Shown: positions 14,732 to 21,327 of the stretch, in pieces | Numbering within the stretch: position 1 is the stretch's first letter | Layout of the letters: every line of letters starts with the position of its first letter | Assembly: GCA_043764135.1 (NCBI GenBank) | Contig: JAYUKV010000004.1 | Coordinates: 1 to 22,509 of the forward strand | Reading direction: 5' to 3' | Length of the DNA: 22,509 nt | Origin: JAYUKV01 sp043764135 | GTDB taxonomy: Bacteria > Patescibacteriota > JACMRA01 | The notes under the pieces: generated by a model | What the model was told of the DNA's origin: nothing | Database searches by the model: none | What the model saw: only the letters and a program-made list of their open reading frames with translations | Translations under genes and position numbers: made by a program

Positions 14732-14760
14732 TTAATAACAATTTGGGTCCATGTTGTCAA
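14732..14760 (-). promoter_or_regulatory. Promoter of the SH3-like protein gene
   Basis: TTGACA (14755-14760), 17 nt, TATTAA (14732-14737) on the minus strand. The 5' end of the leader has GTCC (plus strand 14721-14724), which could pair with GGAC overlapping the Shine-Dalgarno (14692-14695). Confidence 0.6.
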
Positions 14761-14763
14761 TGA

Positions 14764-15120
14764 TTATCTTCTTCTGTAAGTTGAGAAAAAGAAACCAAAT
14801 ACTACGTAAACCAGATAGTTCAATCCATTACTAACTTCCAATCTCAATGACGGATCCATTATTTGAGTAACCCAAAAGAAAACACTTCCACTAAACAAGA
14901 AAAGTAATAAATGCAAAACACTTAATTCTCTCATTTTGAAAATATTCTCTAATGCAATCACCAAAATAGTAATAAACAACCCAACCAAAGCAAATACACC
15001 AATCTGGTAAAGTTTCTGAGTATAACTTAAATCGCCGATAAATACAATTTTAGCCAGCCCTGTCTCAACAAGGACCCACAAAAAAATGTATTTATAAATA
15101 AAATTTCCAAAGATATCCAT
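14764..15120 (-). CDS. Four-helix membrane protein, 118 aa
   Basis: Not recognised. Hydrophobic helices lie at about 9-28, 38-58, 66-84 and 98-112, with short loops and a basic C-terminus (STYRRR), suggesting both ends in the cytosol. A near-perfect promoter (TTGACA, 17 nt, TATAAA) precedes it with a 22-base leader and a weak GAAG upstream of the ATG. An inverted repeat AATAAA/TTTATT (15135-15149) lies at the predicted transcript start. It is the first gene upstream of the SH3-like gene on the same strand, but that gene has its own promoter. Confidence 0.7.
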   Translation of the reverse strand: MDIFGNFIYKYIFLWVLVETGLAKIVFIGDLSYTQKLYQIGVFALVGLFITILVIALENIFKMRELSVLHLLLFLFSGSVFFWVTQIMDPSLRLEVSNGLNYLVYVVFGFFFSTYRRR

Positions 15121-15148
15121 TTTAGGTATTCTTCAATAAACTATTTAT

Positions 15149-15177
15149 TTTATAACACAAACAAAATCGAGTGTCAA
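15149..15177 (-). promoter_or_regulatory. Strong promoter of the 118-aa membrane protein
   Basis: TTGACA (15172-15177), 17 nt, TATAAA (15149-15154) on the minus strand. The -35 box overlaps the apparent start of the decayed gene at 15171 on the other strand. Confidence 0.7.
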
Positions 15178-15549
15178 TAAGAAATTTTTTAATTACAGAT
15201 ACGATCAATCTTGCTGATTTGAAAAATCAAATATGGATTAAAATCTTCACAGATTGGACTACCATTGCTAAAAGTGATAAAAGTGAAGCAGATGTTAAGC
15301 AGATTTACGATATTAATAATCGGCCAAATATCGATTCAGTTACTAAGACACAAGATGTTATTAACCAATTGTTTAGCTATAATGCAGTACAAAATTAATA
15401 AACTACTCTTGAAAATCAAAAATCTTATAAAGATAAAATCTCACTTTCAAGGTCGCACACCTGAAGAATTCGATAAAAATATTCAACCCGCATTGCATTC
15501 TTGGGGTTCTAAACTTACTGAAAAAAAAGAAGTTGAAAATGCTAGGTAA
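15171..15549 (+). pseudogene. Decayed gene of unknown family
   Basis: A first frame (15171-15398) reads well as protein (KNQIWIKIFTDWTTIAKSDK ... QDVINQLFSYNAVQN) and is closed by two adjacent stops. Coding-like sequence continues in the same frame (TTLENQKSYKDKIS) and then in the +1 frame (GRTPEEFDKNIQPALHSWGSKLTEKKEVENAR, to 15549). That gives two stops and one frameshift. The only start, a GTG at 15171, lies inside the -35 box of the opposite gene, so the true 5' end is probably lost. Family not recognised. Confidence 0.5.
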
Positions 15550-15614
15550 GTACGATTCCTCATTAATCCAATTTCACTGAACTAAACTAAATTAGTCTGG
15601 TATTTTTAACTAAA

Positions 15615-15642
15615 CAATAATTACCCATTAGGGTAATTATTG
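15615..15642 (-). terminator. Terminator of dnaK, 12-bp stem
   Basis: CAATAATTACCC (15615-15626) pairs perfectly with 15631-15642, loop 4 nt. On the minus strand TTTAGTTAAAAATA follows, a moderate U-tract. Confidence 0.65.
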
Positions 15643-15675
15643 TAGATTCTATTATTGATTAGATTTAAATCTAAT

Positions 15676-17595
15676 TTATTTTTTATCAATTACGTCTGCA
15701 TCTTGAACATTATCAGCTTTTGGTGAATCTGTAGATTCAGGTTCTGCTGTAATTGGTTCTTCGTTTGCATCAGAAGGTGTTTCAGCTTGGGCGTATAAGC
15801 CTTTACCAACTTCCATCATTTTATCTAGTAATTCTTGAGATTTTGTATTAAGATCTTCGATTGAAGTATCTTCTTTCTTAATCATAACATCTAATTGATC
15901 AACAATTGCTTGAAGTGATTTCTTGTCATCTTCTGGGATCTTGTCTCCAGACTCTTTGACAAAAGAGTTACACTCAGAGATTTGTCTATCTACATTGTTT
16001 CTTGCGTCAGCTCTTGCTTTCTTTGCTAAGTCAGCATCTTTTTGTCTATCTGCTTCTTCGATTGCTTTTTTCTTTTCATCTTCAGATAGAGTAGATGAAC
16101 CTGTAATTACAATATCAGCTTTTCTATTAGTTCCTTTATCTTCAGCAGTAACTTTAAGAATACCATTTGCATCGATATCAAATGTTACTTCGATTTGTGG
16201 GATACCTTTTGGTGCTGGTGCGATTCCAGTTAGCTCGAATTTACCAAGTGATCGGTTGTCGATAGCCATTGGTCTTTCACCTTGTACAACATGGATTTCT
16301 ACCATAGTTTGTCCGTCAGTATTAGTTGAGAATACTTGCTTCTTAGTTGCTGGGATAGTAGTGTTTCTATCAATCATTGGAGTCGCAATTCCACCCGCAG
16401 TCTCAATTGATAGAGTAAGCGGAGTTACATCAAGTAACAATATATCTTTAACAGAACCTTTAAGAACTGCTCCTTGAATAGCTGCTCCCATTGCTACAAC
16501 TTCATCTGGATTAACAGAATAGTTAGGCTTTTTACCAAAGAATTCTTCAACTAGCTTTTGAACTAATGGCATTCTTGTTTGACCTCCAACCATGATTATT
16601 TCGTTGATTTGTTCTTTTGATAGTTTGGCGTCAGCAAGTGCTTTTTTAACTGGTTCGATTGTTTTCTCAACCAATGGTCTTGATAACTCTTCGAACTTAG
16701 CTCTTGAAATTGTCATTATTAAGTGTTGAGTTTGACCATCAACTTGAGTGATGAAAGGAAGATTAACTTCATAGTCATTCTTTTGTGAAAGGTCATGTTT
16801 ACACTTTTCTGCTGCATCTTTAATTCTTTGTTTAGCAGAAACGTCTTTTGAAAGGTCAACACCTGTTTCCTTCTTGAACTCTGCCATAATATGATCAATA
16901 AGAACTCTATCAAAATCTTTACCACCTAAGTGAGTATCACCATTAGTTGATAAAACTTCAATTGTCTCTGATGAGATTTCAAGAACAGTTACATCGAATG
17001 TACCTCCTCCTAAATCATAAACTAGAACTTTTTCATCTTTTCCGTTTTCAAAACCGTATGCTAGGGCTGCTGCAGTAGGTTCGTTTACGATTCTTAGAAC
17101 TTTAAGACCAGCGATTTCACCTGCGTCTTTTGTCGCTTGTCTTTGAGAGTCGTTGAAGTATGCTGGAACAGTGATAACAGCTTCTGTGATTGATTGACCA
17201 AGTTTAGCTTCTGCATCTTGCTTTAGCTTTCTTAAAGTCGCAGCTGAGATTTCTTCTGGAGAGTATGACTTACCGTCTTTAGTTTCTACTTTAACTTTTC
17301 CACCTGAATTAGTTACTTTAAATGGTACTGCTGTAATATCATCTTTAGTAGACTTTTCTTCGAATGAACGACCGATAAATCTTTTAACTTCATAAAAAGT
17401 ATTTTCAGGATTAAGTACAGAGTTTCTCTTAGCGATTTCTCCGATTGTTACTGAACCATCTTTTGGGTTGTATGCAAATACTGAAGGCGTAGTTCTTGCT
17501 CCTTCAGAGTTTTCTATAATCACTGGTTTACCACTTACAACATAGGCCATTGCCGAGTTAGTAGTTCCCAAGTCTATTCCTAATACTATTGACAT
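15676..17595 (-). CDS. dnaK: Chaperone DnaK (Hsp70)
   Basis: ATP-dependent cytosolic chaperone, 639 aa, normal length. It begins MSIVLGIDLGTTNSAMAYV, the phosphate-1 loop. It continues with VPAYFNDSQRQATKDAG, NEPTAAALAYG, the phosphate-2 loop VYDLGGGTFDV, the adenosine motif GGQTRMP, the interdomain linker DILLLDVTPLTL, a substrate-binding beta domain and a helical lid. It ends in a Glu/Asp-rich tail, DADVIDKK. Known of the family: DnaJ and GrpE are partners; neither gene is in this window, so dnaK stands alone here. The promoter at 17634-17662 overlaps a CIRCE-like inverted repeat, indicating HrcA control. A second TATAAT (17600-17605) lies four bases before the ATG. Confidence 0.98.
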   Translation of the reverse strand: MSIVLGIDLGTTNSAMAYVVSGKPVIIENSEGARTTPSVFAYNPKDGSVTIGEIAKRNSVLNPENTFYEVKRFIGRSFEEKSTKDDITAVPFKVTNSGGKVKVETKDGKSYSPEEISAATLRKLKQDAEAKLGQSITEAVITVPAYFNDSQRQATKDAGEIAGLKVLRIVNEPTAAALAYGFENGKDEKVLVYDLGGGTFDVTVLEISSETIEVLSTNGDTHLGGKDFDRVLIDHIMAEFKKETGVDLSKDVSAKQRIKDAAEKCKHDLSQKNDYEVNLPFITQVDGQTQHLIMTISRAKFEELSRPLVEKTIEPVKKALADAKLSKEQINEIIMVGGQTRMPLVQKLVEEFFGKKPNYSVNPDEVVAMGAAIQGAVLKGSVKDILLLDVTPLTLSIETAGGIATPMIDRNTTIPATKKQVFSTNTDGQTMVEIHVVQGERPMAIDNRSLGKFELTGIAPAPKGIPQIEVTFDIDANGILKVTAEDKGTNRKADIVITGSSTLSEDEKKKAIEEADRQKDADLAKKARADARNNVDRQISECNSFVKESGDKIPEDDKKSLQAIVDQLDVMIKKEDTSIEDLNTKSQELLDKMMEVGKGLYAQAETPSDANEEPITAEPESTDSPKADNVQDADVIDKK

Positions 17596-17633
17596 AATTA
17601 TTATATAAAAATCTTATTTAATTGGATAAAAAT

Positions 17634-17662
17634 ACTGTAACATTAGCAACCAACTATGTCAA
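17634..17662 (-). promoter_or_regulatory. dnaK promoter
   Basis: TTGACA (17657-17662), 17 nt, TACAGT (17634-17639) on the minus strand, giving a leader of about 32 nt. The -35 box lies within the CIRCE-like operator. Confidence 0.65.
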
Positions 17663-17669
17663 GTGCTAA
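17643..17669. promoter_or_regulatory. CIRCE-like operator (HrcA site) of dnaK
   Basis: TTAGCAACC-N9-AAGTGCTAA compared with the consensus TTAGCACTC-N9-GAGTGCTAA: 7 of 9 and 8 of 9 positions match and the spacing is exact. It overlaps the dnaK promoter, as CIRCE does in Firmicutes and others. Confidence 0.8.
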
Positions 17670-17870
17670 AAGTTATCATGATACTTTTTTACTTAATTGT
17701 AAGCAACCATACACACTTAATAAAGTATATAATTTAGTTTTAAAAAATTAATAAAACTTCAAAAATCTATTAGAATAAAATTTTAAATCCTTACATTGGG
17801 TTGGGGTTTTGTGATAGGATAAATTGATAAGGGTGTATTATGATCTACTCTAAAAATTAATGGTTAAGAT
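17670..17870. other. 200-base AT-rich gap without a gene
   Basis: Between the CIRCE element and the promoter at 17871. I see no frame and no RNA family. A G-rich patch (17798-17815) interrupts the AT-rich sequence and has no clear pairing partner. Confidence 0.4.
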
Positions 17871-17899
17871 TTGACATTGAGGTAATTATATGCTTAAAT
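17871..17899 (+). promoter_or_regulatory. Promoter of the 127-aa basic protein
   Basis: TTGACA (17871-17876), 17 nt, TTAAAT (17894-17899), with an extended TGC just before the -10. Confidence 0.6.
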
Positions 17900-17902
17900 A
17901 CT

Positions 17903-17922
17903 ACTAATTACTCTTTATTAGT
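17903..17922 (+). promoter_or_regulatory. 5' hairpin of the 127-aa gene leader
   Basis: ACTAAT (17903-17908) pairs with ATTAGT (17917-17922), loop 8 nt, at the predicted transcript 5' end and just before the Shine-Dalgarno sequence. Confidence 0.5.
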
Positions 17923-17945
17923 GAAGCAAAAAGGTGAAGCGAAAT

Positions 17946-18329
17946 ATGTTTAAGAAAAGAAAGTTTAAAAGTAGGAAGCTAACTGGTTTCAAATTAAAAA
18001 GCTATTATATCAAAAAAGACGATCAGCTAACCCATGAGGAATTAGTGAATAATGCTATTGTAGCATTAAGTGTTACCAAAAGTTACAGTTATATGCATGA
18101 ACAGTCCGGAAACCTGTTCATTTCACTAATGAATCGATATACCGATCAAGTTAAGGAACTTGATAGGAAGTATTTAATTAGTCTTCTTTACCTCAAGGAT
18201 GAGCTTTGTCCAGAAACGATTTATAGATCTTTTAGATCAATTATCAAAAAAGCAGAACAAAGGAAGGCTGGTTCATCATTTAACTTCGGCTTTGTTAAGA
18301 AGTTGATTAGGTTTCCTGTGATTGGTTGA
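17946..18329 (+). CDS. Basic orphan protein, 127 aa
   Basis: Not recognised. The first ~27 residues are strongly basic (KKRKFKSRKL, then KLKSYYIKK); the rest is helical (LVNNAIVALSV, ISLMNRYTDQVKELDRKYLISLLYL, SFRSIIKKAEQRKAG) with one Cys and an aromatic C-terminus. No membrane segment is clear. A nucleic-acid-binding role is possible from charge alone. The ATG at 17946 is chosen because AAAGGTGA precedes it at about eight bases; a GTG four codons earlier lies inside that Shine-Dalgarno sequence. The gene ends in TGA, the only TGA stop among the intact genes here. It is monocistronic, with its own promoter and a strong terminator. Confidence 0.7.
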   Translation: MFKKRKFKSRKLTGFKLKSYYIKKDDQLTHEELVNNAIVALSVTKSYSYMHEQSGNLFISLMNRYTDQVKELDRKYLISLLYLKDELCPETIYRSFRSIIKKAEQRKAGSSFNFGFVKKLIRFPVIG

Positions 18330-18373
18330 TTCTTTCTTTAATTTTGGTTTTTAGTTACCTCTAAAAAGCATCA

Positions 18374-18410
18374 ACCCCGATTTATTTTTTATAATCGGGG
18401 TATTTTATTT
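18374..18410 (+). terminator. Terminator between the basic orphan and ychF
   Basis: ACCCCGATT (18374-18382) pairs with 18393-18401, followed by TATTTTATTT. Confidence 0.8.
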
Positions 18411-18428
18411 GGTTTTTAACTGTTTGAT

Positions 18429-19481
18429 TTAAGTTCCTATAACGAATTCTACTACATCACCATCTAACATGATATAATCCTTACCCACAAGTTGCAACTT
18501 TCCATTTTCCAAAGCTCCTTTTCGACCATTAAACTTAATATAGTCTTCGAACTTTATTACTTCACCTTTTATAAACTTTTTTTCAAAGTCAGTATGTATT
18601 TTACCTGCACAGACTGATGCTTGCGATCCTTTGGTATAAGTCCAGGCTCTTGTTTCAACTTTACCTGTAGTTAAATAAGTTTCGAGTTTTAATGTCTTAA
18701 AACATTGCTTAATTATTTGATCAAGACCGGCAATAGGATCGAGTCCAAACTCAACTCGTTCTTCTGCACTTGAACCATCCAATTCCGATTCAAGACCTAT
18801 ATCTAGATTAAAATCAGAATCAAAATCAAGATTTGTACCATCGGTTATAATATTAGCTAGTTTAAGTATTGGCTTGTCTGTGAGTAAATTAAGGGTTGTT
18901 CTCCATTTGATAACTTCTTTATCCACTTTGTTTTCGTCTAGAATTACTGTGTTTGCTGGTTTGATATCAGTTAAGGCTTGTTGTATCTGTTCTAAAACTT
19001 CTATTTTTTGTTGACCAAATTTATCTTTTGAAATTTCTTTTCTAATCCTTATTATTGCAGATTCAACCATTTTTAGATCAGCCAGTGTTAACTCTAACAT
19101 TAAGATTTCAAAATCTTCATTTGGATTTACTCTATTTTCTACATGAATAATTGAATCATGTTCGAATGTTCTAATGATCATCAATATCATGTCCACTTCT
19201 CTAATATGAGATAAAAATTGATTACCTAACCCTGCACCTGCATGAGCGCCTTTAACAAGCCCAGCTATATCTCTAAATTCAATTGCTGCAGGAATTATCT
19301 TGTCTGAGTTAGAAATCTTGCTTAGTTCCTCTAATCTTGAATCTTTAACTTCTACAATTCCATCATGAGGATCTATTGTGCAAAATGGAAAGTTCTCCGC
19401 TGGTATAGACCTCTTGGTTAATAAATTAAATAAGGTTGATTTTCCTGCGTTAGGAAGACCCACTAATCCTACTGATAACAT
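18429..19481 (-). CDS. ychF: Obg-like ATPase YchF
   Basis: Universal P-loop ATPase of the Obg/YchF family (350 aa; usual about 363), which associates with ribosomes and prefers ATP over GTP. Seen: G1 GLPNAGKS (8-15), switch region FPFCTIDPHDG, DIAGLVKGAHAGAGLGNQFLSHIREVD (G3, about 72-98), the coiled-coil insertion (about 130-175), and the C-terminal TGS domain (about 265-345) with ETRAWTYTKGSQA and KIHTDFEKKFIKGEV. The usual G4 NxxE lies in a divergent stretch, KLANIITDGTN. The ATG has no Shine-Dalgarno sequence; TATAAC (19487-19492) ends five bases upstream, so the mRNA is probably leaderless. It is divergent from the secreted repeat protein gene and convergent with the basic orphan. Confidence 0.96.
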   Translation of the reverse strand: MLSVGLVGLPNAGKSTLFNLLTKRSIPAENFPFCTIDPHDGIVEVKDSRLEELSKISNSDKIIPAAIEFRDIAGLVKGAHAGAGLGNQFLSHIREVDMILMIIRTFEHDSIIHVENRVNPNEDFEILMLELTLADLKMVESAIIRIRKEISKDKFGQQKIEVLEQIQQALTDIKPANTVILDENKVDKEVIKWRTTLNLLTDKPILKLANIITDGTNLDFDSDFNLDIGLESELDGSSAEERVEFGLDPIAGLDQIIKQCFKTLKLETYLTTGKVETRAWTYTKGSQASVCAGKIHTDFEKKFIKGEVIKFEDYIKFNGRKGALENGKLQLVGKDYIMLDGDVVEFVIGT

Positions 19482-19486
19482 ATACA

Positions 19487-19492
19487 GTTATA
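19487..19492 (-). promoter_or_regulatory. -10 box of ychF (leaderless)
   Basis: TATAAC on the minus strand, five bases before the ATG. TTGTCA is the nearest -35-like hexamer, at about 20 nt, so the -35 is unclear. Confidence 0.4.
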
Positions 19493-19511
19493 ATTATTTA
19501 GAAAATATAAT

Positions 19512-19540
19512 TTGACAAGTGTTAATTTTTATTTTAGGAT
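19512..19540 (+). promoter_or_regulatory. Promoter of the secreted Cys-repeat protein
   Basis: TTGACA (19512-19517), 17 nt, TAGGAT (19535-19540). Confidence 0.6.
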
Positions 19541-19547
19541 TCAGTAA

Positions 19548-19563
19548 TCGGTACTTCCACCGA
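19548..19563 (+). promoter_or_regulatory. 5' hairpin of the Cys-repeat gene leader
   Basis: TCGGT (19548-19552) pairs with ACCGA (19559-19563), loop 6 nt, starting at the predicted transcript 5' end. GAGGG lies seven bases before the ATG at 19594. Confidence 0.5.
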
Positions 19564-19593
19564 CATTTCTCACTATTATTTTGAGGGTTTGTT

Positions 19594-20385
19594 ATGAATT
19601 TCAAGAAGTTTTTCACTGGTCTTGTGACTACTGCTACACTTGGTCTTGGTATTTTGATCGCTCCTTCTGCATTTGCTCAAGAAGCACCCGCCACTAAATT
19701 GTGCCGTGACGCTACAACCCAAGAATGGTTATACTACAACGAACTTAACCACGCGGGTAAGACTGTAGGCTACGACTGTAATGGTGTTGATGCAAATGGC
19801 TTAGATAAAGCTGGTGTTCAAGTGATTACTGGTCCTGCCGATAATCCCAACCAACCCAACGGTTCTTGTAAAGATACAACTGGCGCTTGGTTGTATGGTG
19901 CTGACGGTTTTGACTGTAACGGTTTTGACCGTGACGGCAAAAAGAAAGAGCTAATCGTCCAACCCCCAGCTGATCAAACTCCTAAAGATAATTGTCGTGA
20001 CACTACAGGTGCTTGGAAATACGATTCCTCAGGTTTTGACTGCAACGGTTTTGACCGTGACGGTAAACAAAAAGATCAAGTTGTTCTGCCTCCCGTTAAG
20101 CCTACCAAACCAATCAAGAAGTGTGATACTCCCTCAGTACCATGGGAATACACCAAACAGGTCGTAAACGGAAAAGAGTATCAACTAGATAAAAACGGTT
20201 ATTCACCTGAAGGTTACTCCCCCTCAACTGACACTTGGTACAAAGCTGACGCTACAGTTACCAAACCTTGTGAAAAAGCTCCAGTTAATAAAAATGTGAT
20301 CAAAAAGATCATCAAAAAAACTCGCATTGAATGGAAAAATGGTAAACCTGTTGCTCCCAAAATGCCCGTTGCTCCCAAATCATAA
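19594..20385 (+). CDS. Secreted Cys-repeat protein, 263 aa
   Basis: Not assigned to a family. The signal peptide (FKKFFTGL..GLGILIAPSAFA, cut after about residue 28) is followed by three copies of a Cys-pair module: residues 37-73 (divergent), 92-118 and 134-160. Consensus is C(R/K)DTTGAW, a Tyr, then GFDCNGFDRDGK. Each module has two Cys, at about 16-25 residues spacing, which could form a disulfide; the D-N-G-D-R-D-G pattern could bind Ca2+. Pro-rich linkers separate the modules. A fourth pair of Cys (C177 and one in KPCEK) follows, then a basic C-terminus (NVIKKIIKKTRIEWKNGKPV) ending in repeated Pro-Val-Ala-Pro-Lys. Codon use is rich in C (TGT, GAC, AAC), as in the 528-aa gene. It is probably an abundant surface or secreted protein. 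Confidence 0.85.
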   Translation: MNFKKFFTGLVTTATLGLGILIAPSAFAQEAPATKLCRDATTQEWLYYNELNHAGKTVGYDCNGVDANGLDKAGVQVITGPADNPNQPNGSCKDTTGAWLYGADGFDCNGFDRDGKKKELIVQPPADQTPKDNCRDTTGAWKYDSSGFDCNGFDRDGKQKDQVVLPPVKPTKPIKKCDTPSVPWEYTKQVVNGKEYQLDKNGYSPEGYSPSTDTWYKADATVTKPCEKAPVNKNVIKKIIKKTRIEWKNGKPVAPKMPVAPKS

Positions 20386-20430
20386 TTTAACCAAAGTCAC
20401 CTAATTACTAATTAGTATCTTTAAAACAAA

Positions 20431-20457
20431 TAAAACCCTCGATGGTTTTAATTTTTT
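20431..20457 (+). terminator. Terminator of the Cys-repeat gene
   Basis: TAAAACC (20431-20437) pairs with 20444-20450, loop 6 nt, and is followed by T6 (20452-20457). Confidence 0.8.
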
Positions 20458-20523
20458 GGTTTTTTTAGGATAACTGATTTACTCAAAACTAATTAATTCT
20501 CAAAATTTAAATTCAAAATAATT

Positions 20524-20586
20524 GTTACTCTCGCTATGAACCAACAATTAGCAAAGTAACCATAGTATTGTAATTGCTAATACTAT
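20524..20586. other. Three overlapping inverted repeats
   Basis: GTTACT (20524-20529) with 20555-20560; ATTAGCAA (20547-20554) with 20574-20581; ATAGTATT (20562-20569) with 20579-20586. The stems share bases and cannot all form at once. The 498-base gap 20386-20883 otherwise holds two terminators, tRNA-Pro and its promoter. No coding frame is evident. Confidence 0.45.
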
Positions 20587-20591
20587 TTATA

Positions 20592-20614
20592 CAAAAAACA
20601 ACCCTTTAGGGGTT
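20592..20614 (-). terminator. Terminator of tRNA-Pro
   Basis: AACCC (20600-20604) pairs with 20610-20614, loop 5 nt; on the minus strand a GTTTTTTG run follows. Confidence 0.7.
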
Positions 20615-20635
20615 ATTTTATGATAAACATTAGAG

Positions 20636-20710
20636 TGGTCGGGATGCAGGGAATTGAACCCTGCACCACTTGTACCCAAAACAAGCATGCAACCGATACA
20701 CCTCATCCCG
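20636..20710 (-). tRNA. tRNA-Pro (UGG)
   Basis: A 75-nt gene with encoded CCA. On the minus strand the acceptor CGGGATG (20704-20710) pairs with CATCCCG (20640-20646), then A and CCA (20636-20639). The anticodon arm CTTGT-TTTGGGT-ACAAG gives anticodon TGG. The T-arm is GCAGGGTTCAATTCCCTGC. Confidence 0.95.
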
Positions 20711-20735
20711 AAATTTACAATAATGTTATAGTTAT

Positions 20736-20764
20736 ATTATTTACTTTGAATAAATTTTTGTCAA
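20736..20764 (-). promoter_or_regulatory. Promoter of tRNA-Pro
   Basis: TTGACA (20759-20764), 17 nt, AATAAT (20736-20741) on the minus strand, 25 bases before the tRNA. Confidence 0.6.
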
Positions 20765-20830
20765 ATAATACAGTGCTTATTCTATATTTAATGTAAGTAA
20801 TTTAAAAATTAATTAAGATTTTTTTTAAAT

Positions 20831-20869
20831 TTTCAAAAAAAATACCAAAGTAATTATAACTTACTTTGG
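20831..20869 (-). terminator. Terminator of the 69-aa gene
   Basis: CCAAAGTAA (20845-20853) pairs with 20861-20869; on the minus strand TATTTTTTTTG follows. Confidence 0.8.
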
Positions 20870-20883
20870 CTATTTTCATCACG

Positions 20884-21093
20884 TTAGAAAATATATTGTG
20901 ATGATTGTTGAGACTTCATATAATCATCGTAGCTAGTACGACCCATCCAGTCGCCATCCAGACTAAAAACATCTGCATATTCCTTACGATCACCATTATG
21001 ATCATAAAACTCAATTGGTGGAGGAGCTAGTGTAGACAGGTCATTTGTTTCTGTAACGTTTATCTGATTAGTTTCGTTTTTAGGATCGTTCAT
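20884..21093 (-). CDS. Orphan acidic protein, 69 aa
   Basis: Not recognised. Short, acidic and hydrophilic, without a membrane segment or Cys. The N-terminal part is rich in Asn, Thr and Glu, then PPPIEFYDHNGDRKEY, SLDGDWMGRTSYDDY and a Gln/Ser-rich end. No signal peptide. The strong terminator directly after the stop supports a real gene. The ATG is preceded by AAAGAG at about eight bases, a weak Shine-Dalgarno sequence. A small inverted repeat (GATAA/TTATC) lies about 25-40 bases upstream of the ATG. It is on the same strand as tuf but separated from it by the tuf terminator. Confidence 0.6.
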   Translation of the reverse strand: MNDPKNETNQINVTETNDLSTLAPPPIEFYDHNGDRKEYADVFSLDGDWMGRTSYDDYMKSQQSSQYIF

Positions 21094-21262
21094 TTAAGAA
21101 ACTCTTTAACTAGTGGATAACAATTCTTTATCACTATTCTTTAAATACCGCAAGTAAATGTTTTTAATTTAATAATTAGTTATAAATTTTTAAGCTTAAA
21201 AAAAGTGATATTAATACAAGCCATAAAATAATACTAAAAATTTACAACCAAAATAATAAATA

Positions 21263-21294
21263 ACAAACAACAACTCAAATGGGTTGTTGTTTGT
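21263..21294 (-). terminator. Terminator of tuf
   Basis: ACAAACAACAAC (21263-21274) pairs perfectly with 21283-21294, loop 8 nt. On the minus strand TATTTATTATTTT follows. The 21094-21327 gap holds little else. Confidence 0.75.
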
Positions 21295-21327
21295 ATTATT
21301 GATAGTTAAAGATTGTATAAACCTAGA

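Noticed and set aside
15923..16477. 184-aa plus-strand frame antisense to dnaK
   Set aside because: Long antisense frames are common over dnaK because of its codon use; no start signal or protein features support it.
18327..18341. Possible recoding of TGA as Gly, extending the basic orphan by a few residues
   Set aside because: DnaK, EF-Tu, FtsK and YchF use GGN for Gly and TGG for Trp with no internal TGA, so TGA is a stop here.
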